From JBNJDJ01 sp051744845 (GTDB taxonomy: Bacteria > Bacillota > Clostridia > Peptostreptococcales > Acidaminobacteraceae), in contig JBNJDJ010000036.1 of the NCBI GenBank assembly GCA_051744845.1, forward strand, positions 1 through 19,581: 19,581 bases of DNA, written 5' to 3'. Below the pieces are notes generated by a model, which ran no database searches, was not told the origin of the DNA, and saw nothing but the letters and a program-made list of their open reading frames with translations. Position numbers and translations under genes: made by a program. Positions 7,315-15,371 of the stretch are shown here, one piece after another. Position 1 is the stretch's first letter; every line of letters starts with the position of its first letter.

Positions 7315-7368
7315 TATTTCGGGTGGAAATAGTTAAAAAATGATCTTTATTTTTTGATATTTAGACCC
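7315..7368 (+). promoter_or_regulatory. Riboswitch expression platform with mutually exclusive helices
   Basis: Two structures compete here. A local hairpin pairs TATTTC (7315-7320) with GAAATA (7326-7331) and exposes the loop GGGTG. Alternatively, GGGT (7321-7324) and AAATA (7327-7331) pair with ACCC (7365-7368) and TATTT (7358-7362) across a 2x2 internal loop. That would sequester the 5' arm of the downstream terminator and act as an antiterminator. The first structure resembles the P13 hairpin that docks onto the aptamer in cobalamin riboswitches. This was deduced by eye, without energy calculation. Confidence 0.5.
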
Positions 7369-7385
7369 TTAGTGGGTCTTTTTTT
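7363..7385 (+). terminator. Intrinsic terminator of the cobalamin riboswitch
   Basis: AGACCC (7363-7368) pairs with GGGTCT (7374-7379) across a 5-base loop and is followed directly by a run of T (7379-7385). It ends 6 bases before the AAGGAGG site of cbiC, so it would control entry of transcription into the operon. Confidence 0.88.
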
Positions 7386-7401
7386 ATTTGTAAGGAGGAA
7401 T

Positions 7402-8022
7402 ATGGAATATATTAAAATGCCAAATAAAATAGAAAAAAGTAGTTTTGAGATTATTTCTGATGAATTAGATGAATTGAACATTAAACTAAATGATAAAGAA
7501 GCATCTATTATAAAGAGAGTTATCCATACTACAGCTGATTTTGAATATGCAAAAATTTTAAAATTTTCAGATAATGCAATAGAAAATGGGATAGATATTT
7601 TAAAAAAAAATGAAACTATTTATTGTGATACACAAATGATAAAAAATGGTTTAAGAGAAGACAGACTAGGTTGTAAACTAGTGAATTTTGTTCATGATAA
7701 AGATGTTAAAAAAGAAGCTAAAAAAAGAAATATTACAAGATCTATGGCAGGAATAGAAAAAGCTTGTAAAAAAGGTATAAAAGTTTTTGTTATTGGAAAT
7801 GCTCCAACATGTCTTTTTAAGATTAAAGAACTTATAGAAAAAAATAAATTAGATCCTAAATTAATTATAGCAGTACCAGTAGGTTTTGTAGGTGCAGTTG
7901 AATCAAAAGACGCTATTATGGATCTAGATATTCCATATATTGCTACTAAAGGAAGAAAAGGTGGCTCGCCAGTTGCAGTGGCTATTATAAATGCGTTATA
8001 TAAAAAGGGATTAAATGAATAG
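7402..8022 (+). CDS. cbiC: Cobalt-precorrin-8 methylmutase
   Basis: CbiC moves the C-11 methyl group of cobalt-precorrin-8 to C-12, giving cobyrinic acid, late in the anaerobic corrin pathway. The 206-residue protein has the family start MEYIKMPNKIEKSSFEII, the catalytic-position H42 in IKRVIHTTADFEYA, and the C-terminal block VPVGFVGAVESKDAI followed by TKGRKGGSPVAVAIINAL. I set the start at the ATG at 7402, which follows AAGGAGGA at 7392-7399 and gives the normal N-terminus. The frame is open further upstream to a TTG at 7354, but that stretch is the riboswitch terminator and would add a non-homologous leader. It is the first gene of the operon, and its 3' end overlaps cbiD by 8 bases. Confidence 0.95.
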   Translation: MEYIKMPNKIEKSSFEIISDELDELNIKLNDKEASIIKRVIHTTADFEYAKILKFSDNAIENGIDILKKNETIYCDTQMIKNGLREDRLGCKLVNFVHDKDVKKEAKKRNITRSMAGIEKACKKGIKVFVIGNAPTCLFKIKELIEKNKLDPKLIIAVPVGFVGAVESKDAIMDLDIPYIATKGRKGGSPVAVAIINALYKKGLNE

Positions 8023-9115
8023 ATATATTTATAAAAACGGAAAAAAAATGAAATACGGATATACTACAGGAACATGTGCAGCAGGTGCTACTAAAGCTTG
8101 TGTACAAATGCTTTTAAAAGATAAGAAAATAAGAAATGTTAAGATTCATACTCCTAAAGGTTGGACAGTTAAATTGAAAATAGAAGATATTGAAATAAAT
8201 GATAATTTTGTTAAGTGCTCAGTTATTAAAGATGCTGGTGATGACCCTGATATTACAGATAAAATCAAAATATTTTCTAAAGTTTCTTTTAATAATAAAA
8301 ATCAAATTTTAGGAGGTTTTGGAGTTGGTAAAGTCACTGAAGAAGGTCTACCAGTAAAAGTAGGTAAACCTGCAATTAATCCTGTACCTAGAAAAATGAT
8401 CCTAAAAGAGTTAAAAAATAATAAAGGAAAAAAGTTTAAAGTTATAATAGAAGTTCCAGAAGGAAAAAAGATAGCTAAAAAAACTTTTAATCCTAGACTT
8501 GGTATTGTCGGAGGCATTTCTATTTTGGGAACTTCAGGAATAGTAGAACCAATGAGTGATGACTCTTTAAAAGAATCTATTTTATTAGAAATTAAGCAAA
8601 AAAAGCATAAATTAAAAGATGTTTTAGTATTTAATTTAGGTAATTATGGCAAAGATTTTAGTCAAAATTTTAAGATAGATGAAAAATATTTATTAAAAAC
8701 GAGCAATTATATTGGCTTTAGTATAGAAAAAATAGTAGAACATGGATTTAAAAAAGTCATTTTAATTGGTCATGTCGGGAAACTTATAAAAATTGCAGGA
8801 GGAAATTTCAATACTCATTCAAGAGTATCAGACTCTAGATTAGAAATTCTTACTGCTTTTGCTAGTTTAGAAGGTTTAGATAAAGAGATATTAAAAAAAA
8901 TTTATAACTCTACAACAACTGATATGGCTATATCTATTATAAAAAAACATATTGATATTAATATGTTTTTTAATAAAATATCAGAAAAGATAAAAGAAAA
9001 AATGATTGAATATTCATATAAAGATTTAAATGTAGCAGTATATATTTTTTCTAATAAGCACGGTTTTTTAGGAAAAACAAAGAATTTTAAAAAGTTATTA
9101 GAGGAGATTAAATGA
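8015..9115 (+). CDS. cbiD: Cobalt-precorrin-5B C1-methyltransferase
   Basis: CbiD is the SAM-dependent enzyme that methylates C-1 of cobalt-precorrin-5B in the anaerobic pathway. It does not belong to the common tetrapyrrole methylase fold. The 366-residue protein shows the hallmark N-terminal YGYTTGTCAAGATKA, DAGDDPDITD, GKPAINPVPRKMI, GISILGTSGIVEPMS, and the C-terminal GHVGKLIKIAGG followed by NTHSRVSDSRLEI. The ATG at 8015 follows AAAGGG, overlaps the end of cbiC by 8 bases and encodes a short NRYIYKNGKK lead before the conserved block; an internal ATG at 8048 is a less likely start. The stop overlaps the cbiE start in an ATGA junction. Confidence 0.96.
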   Translation: MNRYIYKNGKKMKYGYTTGTCAAGATKACVQMLLKDKKIRNVKIHTPKGWTVKLKIEDIEINDNFVKCSVIKDAGDDPDITDKIKIFSKVSFNNKNQILGGFGVGKVTEEGLPVKVGKPAINPVPRKMILKELKNNKGKKFKVIIEVPEGKKIAKKTFNPRLGIVGGISILGTSGIVEPMSDDSLKESILLEIKQKKHKLKDVLVFNLGNYGKDFSQNFKIDEKYLLKTSNYIGFSIEKIVEHGFKKVILIGHVGKLIKIAGGNFNTHSRVSDSRLEILTAFASLEGLDKEILKKIYNSTTTDMAISIIKKHIDINMFFNKISEKIKEKMIEYSYKDLNVAVYIFSNKHGFLGKTKNFKKLLEEIK

Positions 9116-9723
9116 TATATATAATTGGTATTGGCCCAGGAAACAAAGATTATATTTTGCCTAAGGCAACTAAAACAATTAAAAAAATGGATATTATTAT
9201 ATCTGCTAAAAGGAATTTAGAAAATATTAATATAAAAAAACAAGAGATATATTTAATAGATGCTAAATTAGATAAGTTAAAAAATTATATTAAAGATAAT
9301 TTAAATCAAAAAATAGGAGTGATTGTTTCGGGAGATCCGAGTTTTTATAGTATGCTAAGTTTTATAAAAAGAAATTTCAAAGATGATATAAAAGAAACTA
9401 TTTCTGGAATATCTTCTGTACAATATCTTTTTAATAAATTAAATATAACTTCTGAAAAAACTTATCAGATGTCTTTACATGGAAGAGATGAAAATTTTAT
9501 AGAAAATATAAAAAATCATAGATATTTAGCTTTATTAACTGATAAAAAGAGAAATCCTAAATATATAGCTGATAAACTTATTGAAAATAATATAAATTAT
9601 AAAATGTATATTGGTCAAAATTTATCTTATAAAGATGAAAATATTGAAGTTAAAAGACCAAAAAAAATAAAGAATAGAAAATATAAAATGTCGGTGGTGT
9701 TAATTGAAAATGAAGATTATTAA
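9112..9723 (+). CDS. cbiE: Cobalt-precorrin-7 C5-methyltransferase
   Basis: CbiE methylates C-5 of cobalt-precorrin-7 and works with CbiT, which methylates C-15 and decarboxylates. In many organisms the two are fused (CobL); here they are separate overlapping genes. This 203-residue member of the tetrapyrrole methylase superfamily begins with the SAM-binding IIGIGPGNKDYILPKA. It contains the second family loop GVIVSGDPSFYSML and the PGI-like region as ISGISSVQYLFNKL. Ser in place of the usual Pro before GIS is a small departure from the superfamily pattern but occurs in CbiE proteins. GAGGAG lies 5 bases before the ATG, and the start overlaps the cbiD stop by 4 bases. Confidence 0.92.
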   Translation: MIYIIGIGPGNKDYILPKATKTIKKMDIIISAKRNLENINIKKQEIYLIDAKLDKLKNYIKDNLNQKIGVIVSGDPSFYSMLSFIKRNFKDDIKETISGISSVQYLFNKLNITSEKTYQMSLHGRDENFIENIKNHRYLALLTDKKRNPKYIADKLIENNINYKMYIGQNLSYKDENIEVKRPKKIKNRKYKMSVVLIENEDY

Positions 9724-10273
9724 AGATTCTGAATTTATTAAAGGAAAATCTCCAATGACAAAAGAAGAAGTTAGGACTATTACTTTATCAAAATTACAAA
9801 TTTCTTCAAATGATAATATTTTAGATATAGGTGGCGGAACTGGATCAATAGCTATATCACTTGCTATAAATACTAAAGGAAATGTAACTACAATAGAAAA
9901 AGATAAAAATGCTTGTAATTTAATTAAAAGAAATAAAGAAAAATTTAGATGCGATAATTTAAAAGTTATTCAAGGATTAGCTCCAAAAGATTTAGATAAA
10001 AAAAGAGTAGACAAAATATTTGTAGGTGGTACATATGGAAAAATGAAAGAAATATTTAATTATTTAGATAATTATCTTTTAAAAGAAGGGGTAGTTGTTT
10101 TAAATTTTATAACAATAGAAAATACATATAAAGCATTAGAAGAATTAAAAAAAAGAAATTATAAAGATTTAGATATTACTCAAGTAACTATTTCAAAAGG
10201 AAAATTCATCAAAGATATTACTATGATGAAAACAAATAATACAATTACTATTATTAAAGCAAAGAAAGGATAA
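9710..10273 (+). CDS. cbiT: Cobalt-precorrin-6B C15-methyltransferase (decarboxylating)
   Basis: CbiT methylates C-15 and removes the C-12 acetate carboxyl group of the corrin precursor. The 187-residue protein is a class I Rossmann methyltransferase, unlike the other Cbi methylases. It has the CbiT start IKDSEFIKGKSPMTKEEVR, motif I DNILDIGGGTGSIAISLA, an acidic SAM-ribose residue in VTTIEKD, and VDKIFVGGTYGKMKEI. I chose the ATG at 9710. A TTG at 9704 in the same frame is also possible but sits only about 4 bases after the GGTGGTG ribosome binding site, whereas the ATG is about 10 bases away. The gene overlaps cbiE by 14 bases and ends one base before cbiL. Confidence 0.93.
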   Translation: MKIIKDSEFIKGKSPMTKEEVRTITLSKLQISSNDNILDIGGGTGSIAISLAINTKGNVTTIEKDKNACNLIKRNKEKFRCDNLKVIQGLAPKDLDKKRVDKIFVGGTYGKMKEIFNYLDNYLLKEGVVVLNFITIENTYKALEELKKRNYKDLDITQVTISKGKFIKDITMMKTNNTITIIKAKKG

Positions 10274-10274
10274 A

Positions 10275-10985
10275 ATGAAAAGTCAATTTATAGGAATAGG
10301 CGTAGGTCCTGGAGATAAAGAATTATTAACTTTAAAAGCTATTAATTTTATTAAAAAGTGTGATATAGTTTTCAAACCAGTAGTAAAAAAAGGAAAAAAA
10401 TCTGTTGCATTTCAAATAATAAAAGAATATATACCTAAAAACACTAAAATAGTTGATTTAGTTTTTAAAATGGCAAAAGATAAAAATAAAAGAAAAAAAT
10501 ATAGAAAAGAATTAAGTGAAAAAATCAAGAAAGAAGTTTTAAAAGGAAATACTTGTTGTTTTATAACAATTGGTGATCCTTGTCTTTATTCAACTTATAT
10601 GTATATTGTAAAAAATTTAAAAAAAGAAAATATAAAAATTAAAACAATTCCTGGTATTACTTCATTTCAAAGTATATTTGCTAAAATAAATGAATCTATG
10701 GCTCTAGAAGAACAAAACTTTGCAGTTTATCCAGTAAATAATAATAGAAAAAAAATGAAAAGAATTATTGAATTAAATGACAATATTGTATTTATGAAAA
10801 TAAAAAGGAATCAGAAATTAATATATGAGATTTTAAAAGAAAAAGGATTAGAAAATAATACTTTTATTGCTTCTAATATTGGTAAAGAAAATGAATATAT
10901 TAGTTATGAAATTAATGATCTAGTTAATAAAGAGTTTTCGTATTTTACTACATTAATAGTAAAAAAAGGAGGGTTTGATGAATAA
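10275..10985 (+). CDS. cbiL: Cobalt-precorrin-2 C20-methyltransferase
   Basis: CbiL carries out the first methylation after cobalt insertion, at C-20 of cobalt-sirohydrochlorin (factor II). It is a 236-residue member of the tetrapyrrole methylase superfamily. It shows the SAM-binding start FIGIGVGPGDKELLTLKA, the CbiL-type insertion rich in Lys after DIVFKPVVKKGKKS, the loop CCFITIGDPCLYSTYMYI, and IPGITSFQSIFAKIN. AAAGGA precedes the ATG by 4 bases. The gene is separated from cbiT by one base, and its end overlaps cbiF by 8 bases. The length agrees with other CbiL proteins. The assignment over other Cbi methylases rests on the DPCLYSTYMY block and the PVVKKGKKS segment. Confidence 0.92.
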   Translation: MKSQFIGIGVGPGDKELLTLKAINFIKKCDIVFKPVVKKGKKSVAFQIIKEYIPKNTKIVDLVFKMAKDKNKRKKYRKELSEKIKKEVLKGNTCCFITIGDPCLYSTYMYIVKNLKKENIKIKTIPGITSFQSIFAKINESMALEEQNFAVYPVNNNRKKMKRIIELNDNIVFMKIKRNQKLIYEILKEKGLENNTFIASNIGKENEYISYEINDLVNKEFSYFTTLIVKKGGFDE

Positions 10986-11757
10986 AAACAAAGTTTACTT
11001 TATTGGTGCTGGTCCAGGTGATAAGGAGTTATTAACAATAAAAGGTAAAAAAATAATAGAAAAAGCAGATTTAGTTATATATGCTGGATCATTAGTAAAT
11101 AAAGAATTATTAGATTATTGTAAAGATGAGTGTGAATCTATTTCAAGTGCCGGATTAACTTTAGAAGAGGTAGTTGAAAAAATAAAAAAATCTTATTTTG
11201 ATAATAAATTAGTAGTTAGATTACATACAGGAGATCCAAGTATATATGGAGCTATACGTGAACAAATGGATATACTTAAAAATGAGCAAATTGATTTTGA
11301 AGTTGTACCAGGAGTTAGTTCTTTTGTTGCTGCAGCAGCTAGTATAAAAAAAGAATTTACACTTCCAGATGTTAGTCAAACAGTAATTTTAACTCGTGTA
11401 GAAGGTCGTACTAAAGTTCCTCCTTTAGAAGATTTAGAAAGACTAGCAAAACATAGAACTTCTATGGCTATTTTTCTTTCAGTTCAAATGATAGATAAGG
11501 TAGTAGAAAAGTTAAAAAAACATTATCCAATAAATACAAAAATTGCTGTAGTTCAAAGAGCAAGTTGGCCAGATGAAAAGGTGGTTATTTCAGATCTTAA
11601 AAATATATCTAAAAAAGTAAAAGAAGAAAATATTACTAAGACTGCTCAAATTTTAGTTGGTGATTTTTTAGGTAATGAATATGAACTTTCTAAACTTTAT
11701 GACAAAACTTTTTCCCATGAATATAGGAAGGCAAAAGATGAAAAAGGCAGTAATTAG
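10978..11757 (+). CDS. cbiF: Cobalt-precorrin-4 C11-methyltransferase
   Basis: CbiF methylates C-11 of cobalt-precorrin-4. The 259-residue protein is a clear superfamily member: VYFIGAGPGDKELLTIKG, VIYAGSLVNKELLDYC (typical of CbiF/CobM), VVRLHTGDPSIYGAIREQ, FEVVPGVSSFVAAAA and the CbiF block TLPDVSQTVILTRVEGRTKVP. The start is the ATG at 10978, behind AAAGGAGGG. A TTG directly before it (10975) is in frame but would add only one residue and sits too close to the Shine-Dalgarno site. It overlaps cbiL by 8 bases and cbiG by 20 bases. Confidence 0.95.
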   Translation: MNKNKVYFIGAGPGDKELLTIKGKKIIEKADLVIYAGSLVNKELLDYCKDECESISSAGLTLEEVVEKIKKSYFDNKLVVRLHTGDPSIYGAIREQMDILKNEQIDFEVVPGVSSFVAAAASIKKEFTLPDVSQTVILTRVEGRTKVPPLEDLERLAKHRTSMAIFLSVQMIDKVVEKLKKHYPINTKIAVVQRASWPDEKVVISDLKNISKKVKEENITKTAQILVGDFLGNEYELSKLYDKTFSHEYRKAKDEKGSN

Positions 11758-12676
11758 TATAACTAAAGGTGGTTATAAACTATCTAAAGAATTAAATAGT
11801 TTAGACTCTAGTTTTGAGGTTTTTACTTTAAAAAAATTTACTAATAAAGACAATGAAAAAATAAATTCTTTAAAAGATTTCATAAATAAGAAATTTAAAC
11901 TTTATGATATTTTAGTTTTTATAATGGCTACAGGTATAGTTGTTAGATTAATTAAAAATTTAATAAATGATAAATTAAATGATCCAGGTATTATTGTAAT
12001 GGATCAAAATAAAAACAACGTTATATCTCTTTTATCAGGACATATAGGTAAAGCTAATGAATATTGTTTAAAAATAGCAAAATTACTTAAATCAAATCCT
12101 GTAATTACAACTGCTTCAGATAATCTTAAAAGAGAAAGTATAGATATGTATGCTTATAGAAATAATTTTAATTTATTAGATTATGAAAAAGCAAAAGATA
12201 TTACTGCAATGATTGTTAATGGTAAAAGTATTGGAATTATTGATAATTACGATGGAATAGTAAATATAACTAATAAATCAGTAAATTTATATAAAAAGAA
12301 TATAATAATAGGGATTGGCTGTAAAAAAAATAGTAAAGCTATAGAAATTATTAAATTTATTTATGATGAATTTAATAAAAAGTCATTAAGCACTAATTCA
12401 ATTAAAAAAATTGCATCAATTGATCTTAAAAAAAATGAATTAGGTATAAAAAAGGCAAGTGATTTTTTTGACACTGAGTTTATAACTTTTTCAACTCAAG
12501 AAGTAAAAAAAGTAGAAAACAGATTTGAACAAAGCAATTTCGTTAAAAAAATTGTTGGAGTTGGATGTGTTAGTGAACCTTGTGGATATTTAGCTTCTAA
12601 TAAAGGTAAAAAACTTTTAGATAAAAAAATAAAAAAAGGAATAACATTGTCAATATGGGAGGAAAAAAATGAATAA
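11738..12676 (+). CDS. cbiG: Cobalt-precorrin-5A hydrolase
   Basis: CbiG opens the delta-lactone of cobalt-precorrin-5A and releases C-20 as acetaldehyde, the ring-contraction step peculiar to the anaerobic pathway. The 312-residue protein contains the N-terminal AVISITKGGYKLSKEL, the central block FIMATGIVVRLIKNLIND followed by DPGIIVMDQ, the hallmark ISLLSGHIGKANEYC, and a C-terminal domain starting IIIGIGCKKNSKAIEI. I start it at the ATG at 11738, preceded by AGGAAGG at 11725-11731. The frame is open back to 11675, but those 21 residues lie inside cbiF in another frame and do not look like CbiG. It overlaps cbiF by 20 bases and cbiH by 8. Confidence 0.94.
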   Translation: MKKAVISITKGGYKLSKELNSLDSSFEVFTLKKFTNKDNEKINSLKDFINKKFKLYDILVFIMATGIVVRLIKNLINDKLNDPGIIVMDQNKNNVISLLSGHIGKANEYCLKIAKLLKSNPVITTASDNLKRESIDMYAYRNNFNLLDYEKAKDITAMIVNGKSIGIIDNYDGIVNITNKSVNLYKKNIIIGIGCKKNSKAIEIIKFIYDEFNKKSLSTNSIKKIASIDLKKNELGIKKASDFFDTEFITFSTQEVKKVENRFEQSNFVKKIVGVGCVSEPCGYLASNKGKKLLDKKIKKGITLSIWEEKNE

Positions 12677-13385
12677 ATTATATGTTGTAGGTATTGGACC
12701 AGGGGATAGTAAACATATGACTATTAAAGCTAAAAACGTTTTAGAAAGTGTAGATACAATTATTGGTTATAAAACATATATCCAGTTAATAAAAAATGAT
12801 TATAGTAAAAAAGAATTAATATCTTTTCCTATGCGAAGTGAAGTTGAGAGATGTGAATTTGCAATTAAGAAAGCTAAAGAAAAAAAAGTTGCATTAATTT
12901 CTTCAGGAGATGCAGGAGTCTATGGAATGGCAGGAGCTTTATTAGAAATTAGTCAAGATGCTAATATAGAAGTAATACCTGGTATGACAGCAATACAAGC
13001 TGCAGCATCTTCATTAGGAGCTCCTATAATGCATGATTTTGCTGCTATTTCTTTATCTGATTTATTAACTGACTGGGAAGTAATAATAAAAAGGTTAAAG
13101 ATGGCTGCTAAAGGAGATTTCGTTACTTGTCTATATAATCCTAGGTCTAAAAAGAGAGTTAAACAAATTGTAAAAGCTAGAGAAATATTTATTAAAGAGT
13201 CTTCAAAAGATAAAGTAGTAGGAATTGTAAAAAATGCTAAAAGAGAAAATGAAGAGGTCTATATAACAGATTTAGAAAATATGCTAGATTATAATATTGA
13301 TATGTCTACTTTAGTAATTATTGGTAATAAAGATACCTTAGTTAAAAATAACAAGATGATTACTAAAAGAGGATACAATATATGA
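12669..13385 (+). CDS. cbiH: Cobalt-precorrin-3 C17-methyltransferase
   Basis: CbiH methylates C-17 and contracts the ring to cobalt-precorrin-4. The 238-residue protein has the superfamily start YVVGIGPGDSKHMTIKA, then TIIGYKTYIQLI (the GYxxY element typical of CbiH/CobJ), ISSGDAGVYGMAGALLEI, VIPGMTAIQAAASSLGAP and the strongly conserved HDFAAISLSDLLTDWEVI, ending with TCLYNPRSKKR. The N-terminal fold is complete and no fused extra domain is present. GGGAGG precedes the ATG. The start overlaps cbiG by 8 bases and the stop overlaps cbiJ by 4 bases (ATGA). Confidence 0.96.
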   Translation: MNKLYVVGIGPGDSKHMTIKAKNVLESVDTIIGYKTYIQLIKNDYSKKELISFPMRSEVERCEFAIKKAKEKKVALISSGDAGVYGMAGALLEISQDANIEVIPGMTAIQAAASSLGAPIMHDFAAISLSDLLTDWEVIIKRLKMAAKGDFVTCLYNPRSKKRVKQIVKAREIFIKESSKDKVVGIVKNAKRENEEVYITDLENMLDYNIDMSTLVIIGNKDTLVKNNKMITKRGYNI

Positions 13386-14125
13386 TATTACTTTTAGGTG
13401 GTACAAAAGATAGTAGGTTGATTTTAAAGAAATTACTTACTATTAATAAAAAAGTAATTTTAACTTTAACTACAGATTTTGGAGCAAAGTATGTTAAAGA
13501 TCATAAAAATTTAACTAAAATAGTTAAAAAATTAGATGTTAATGATATGAAAGATATATTAAAGAAATATAAAATAAATTATATTATAGATGCTACTCAT
13601 CCTTATGCTAAAAATGTTAGTAAAAATATTATTAATGTTAATAAAGAATTTGAAATTCCTTTAGTTAGATATGAAAGAAAAATTAAACGATTTGATTTTA
13701 TTAATTATTTTGATAGTTATAATAAAATTAGTAATTATTTAAAAAATAAAAGTGAAAATATATTTTTTGCTATTGGATCTAAAAATTTAAATTTTTTTAA
13801 AGATATATTTAAAAAAAGAAATTTTTTTATAAGAGTTTTACCTATGGAATCAGTAATTAAAAAATGTAGAAGTTTAAATATTTTACCTAAAAATATTATT
13901 GCTATGCAAGGTCCGTTTACTAAAGAGTTTAATAAATTGTTATTTAAAGAAAAAGATATAAAATATTTAGTGACAAAAGAAACTGGAAAAACTGGAGGTT
14001 TTGAAGATAAGGTTTTAGCAGCAAGAGATTTAAATATAGAAGTGATTGTTTTAAAAAAACCTACTTTAAAATTTAAAAATGTTAAAGAAAGTTTTGAAGA
14101 AGTTGTAGAATTTGTAAAGGAGTAA
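13382..14125 (+). CDS. cbiJ: Cobalt-precorrin-6A reductase
   Basis: CbiJ reduces the macrocycle of cobalt-precorrin-6A with a nicotinamide cofactor. The 247-residue protein starts ILLLGGTKDSRLILKKL (dinucleotide-binding strand and glycines). It also has IIDATHPYAKNVSKNI, LVRYERKIKRF, FFAIGSKNL, AMQGPFTKEFN and LVTKETGKTGGFEDKVLAA, all typical of the CobK/CbiJ family. It is even richer in Lys and Asn than its neighbours, as is common for this poorly conserved enzyme in A+T-rich genomes. It overlaps cbiH by 4 bases and is separated from hemA by one base. It is the last corrin-ring gene before the common tetrapyrrole genes. Confidence 0.93.
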   Translation: MILLLGGTKDSRLILKKLLTINKKVILTLTTDFGAKYVKDHKNLTKIVKKLDVNDMKDILKKYKINYIIDATHPYAKNVSKNIINVNKEFEIPLVRYERKIKRFDFINYFDSYNKISNYLKNKSENIFFAIGSKNLNFFKDIFKKRNFFIRVLPMESVIKKCRSLNILPKNIIAMQGPFTKEFNKLLFKEKDIKYLVTKETGKTGGFEDKVLAARDLNIEVIVLKKPTLKFKNVKESFEEVVEFVKE

Positions 14126-14126
14126 A

Positions 14127-15371
14127 ATGTTATTTTCAATTGGTTTGGATTATAAAAAGTTGAGTATTGAAAAGAGGGAAAAATTTACTTTTACTACTAG
14201 TCAAAAAGAATCTTTTGCTAATTATTTAAAAAAACAAGGGATAGAAGAACTAATAATTCTTGCAACTTGTAATAGAACTGAATTTTATATTGGAAGTCAA
14301 GAAAAAAGTTATAAAAATCAAAAAAATATTATTTTTAATGCTATTAAGGAAAAATACAAAATTAAACCTGAAAATTATTTTGCGATATATAAAGAAAAAT
14401 CTTGTGTAAAACATTTATTTAGAGTTTCTTCAGGATTAGATTCATTAGTATTAGGAGAAGACCAAATATTAGGTCAAGTTAAAAGTGCATATGATTTTTT
14501 TCTAAATAAAGGTTATACTAAAAAGATTTTAAATAAGCTTTTTTTGAACGCTATAACTGTAGCTAAAAGTTTAAAAACAAAATATAAAATTTCTGAAAAA
14601 CCTTTATCTGTTAGTTATATAGGCATTGAATTTTTAAAAGATAAATTAGATAATTTAGATAATAAAAATATTTTACTTATAGGGTTAGGTAAAATGGGAA
14701 GGTTAGTATTTGAGAATTTAAAAGAAAAACCTCCTAAATCTATACATTTATCTAATAGAAGTCATGGAAAGATAGTTAAATTCAAGGAAGAATATAGTTT
14801 TGTAAATTTAATAGATTATAAAAAAAGATATGAATATATAAATGAAGTAGATTGTATAATTTCAGCAACTGCTAGTCCTCATGTTATTTTTAAAAATGAA
14901 TTATTAAAAAAATATAAAGATGAAGAAAAAAAATTAACATTTTTAGATTTAGCACTTCCTAGAGATATTGATCCTGAAATTAGCAAATTAAAAAATATTG
15001 ATCTTTATAATATTGATGATTTAAAGAAGATATCTAAAAGGAATTCTGAAAAAAGAAAAAAGTTAGCTAAAAAAATGGAAGATGAAATAGATAAAAAGGT
15101 AGAGGAATTTATTAATTGGAAAAAAACTATTAAAGCAGATCATTTTATTGGTCAAATTAATAACAGATGTGAAGAAATAAATAAAAGGTATTCAAAAATT
15201 CTTATTAATAAGTTAAATGTTGATAATAGTGATAAAGAAATAATAGAAAAAATGGTTGGTTCAGCATTAAAAAAAGTTATTCAAAAACCTATTGTTAACT
15301 TAAAGTCGATGGATTGTGAAAATAAAGTAAAGGAAAATGTAGAAGTTTTAGAAAATTTATTTGAGGTGTAA
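14127..15371 (+). CDS. hemA: Glutamyl-tRNA reductase
   Basis: HemA reduces glutamyl-tRNA to glutamate-1-semialdehyde with NADPH, the first step of C5-pathway 5-aminolevulinate synthesis. The 414-residue protein has the catalytic Cys C48 in LATCNRTE, the conserved HLFRVSSGLDSLVLGEDQ and ILGQVKSAYDF, the NADP-binding strand NILLIGLGKMG, the downstream SATASPH block and FLDLALPRDIDP, and then a long C-terminal helical dimerisation domain. AAGGAG lies 4 bases before the ATG. It is the first of the precursor genes inside the cobalamin operon, placing entry into tetrapyrrole synthesis under the same riboswitch. HemL, its partner enzyme, is encoded at the far end of the window. Confidence 0.97.
   Translation: MLFSIGLDYKKLSIEKREKFTFTTSQKESFANYLKKQGIEELIILATCNRTEFYIGSQEKSYKNQKNIIFNAIKEKYKIKPENYFAIYKEKSCVKHLFRVSSGLDSLVLGEDQILGQVKSAYDFFLNKGYTKKILNKLFLNAITVAKSLKTKYKISEKPLSVSYIGIEFLKDKLDNLDNKNILLIGLGKMGRLVFENLKEKPPKSIHLSNRSHGKIVKFKEEYSFVNLIDYKKRYEYINEVDCIISATASPHVIFKNELLKKYKDEEKKLTFLDLALPRDIDPEISKLKNIDLYNIDDLKKISKRNSEKRKKLAKKMEDEIDKKVEEFINWKKTIKADHFIGQINNRCEEINKRYSKILINKLNVDNSDKEIIEKMVGSALKKVIQKPIVNLKSMDCENKVKENVEVLENLFEV

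Noticed and set aside
7354..7401. Upstream in-frame extension of cbiC from a TTG at 7354
   Set aside because: It reads through the riboswitch terminator, has no ribosome binding site and gives a non-CbiC leader; the ATG at 7402 behind AAGGAGGA is right.
11675..11737. Upstream extension of cbiG by 21 residues
   Set aside because: These codons lie inside cbiF in another frame and lack a ribosome binding site; the ATG at 11738 starts the recognisable CbiG sequence.
13735..14139. Open reading frames on the - strand inside cbiJ, pgi-side genes, cbiD, hemA and others
   Set aside because: They are low-complexity Phe/Ile/Leu/Ser-rich mirror images of Lys/Asn-rich genes, lack good ribosome binding sites and match no family.
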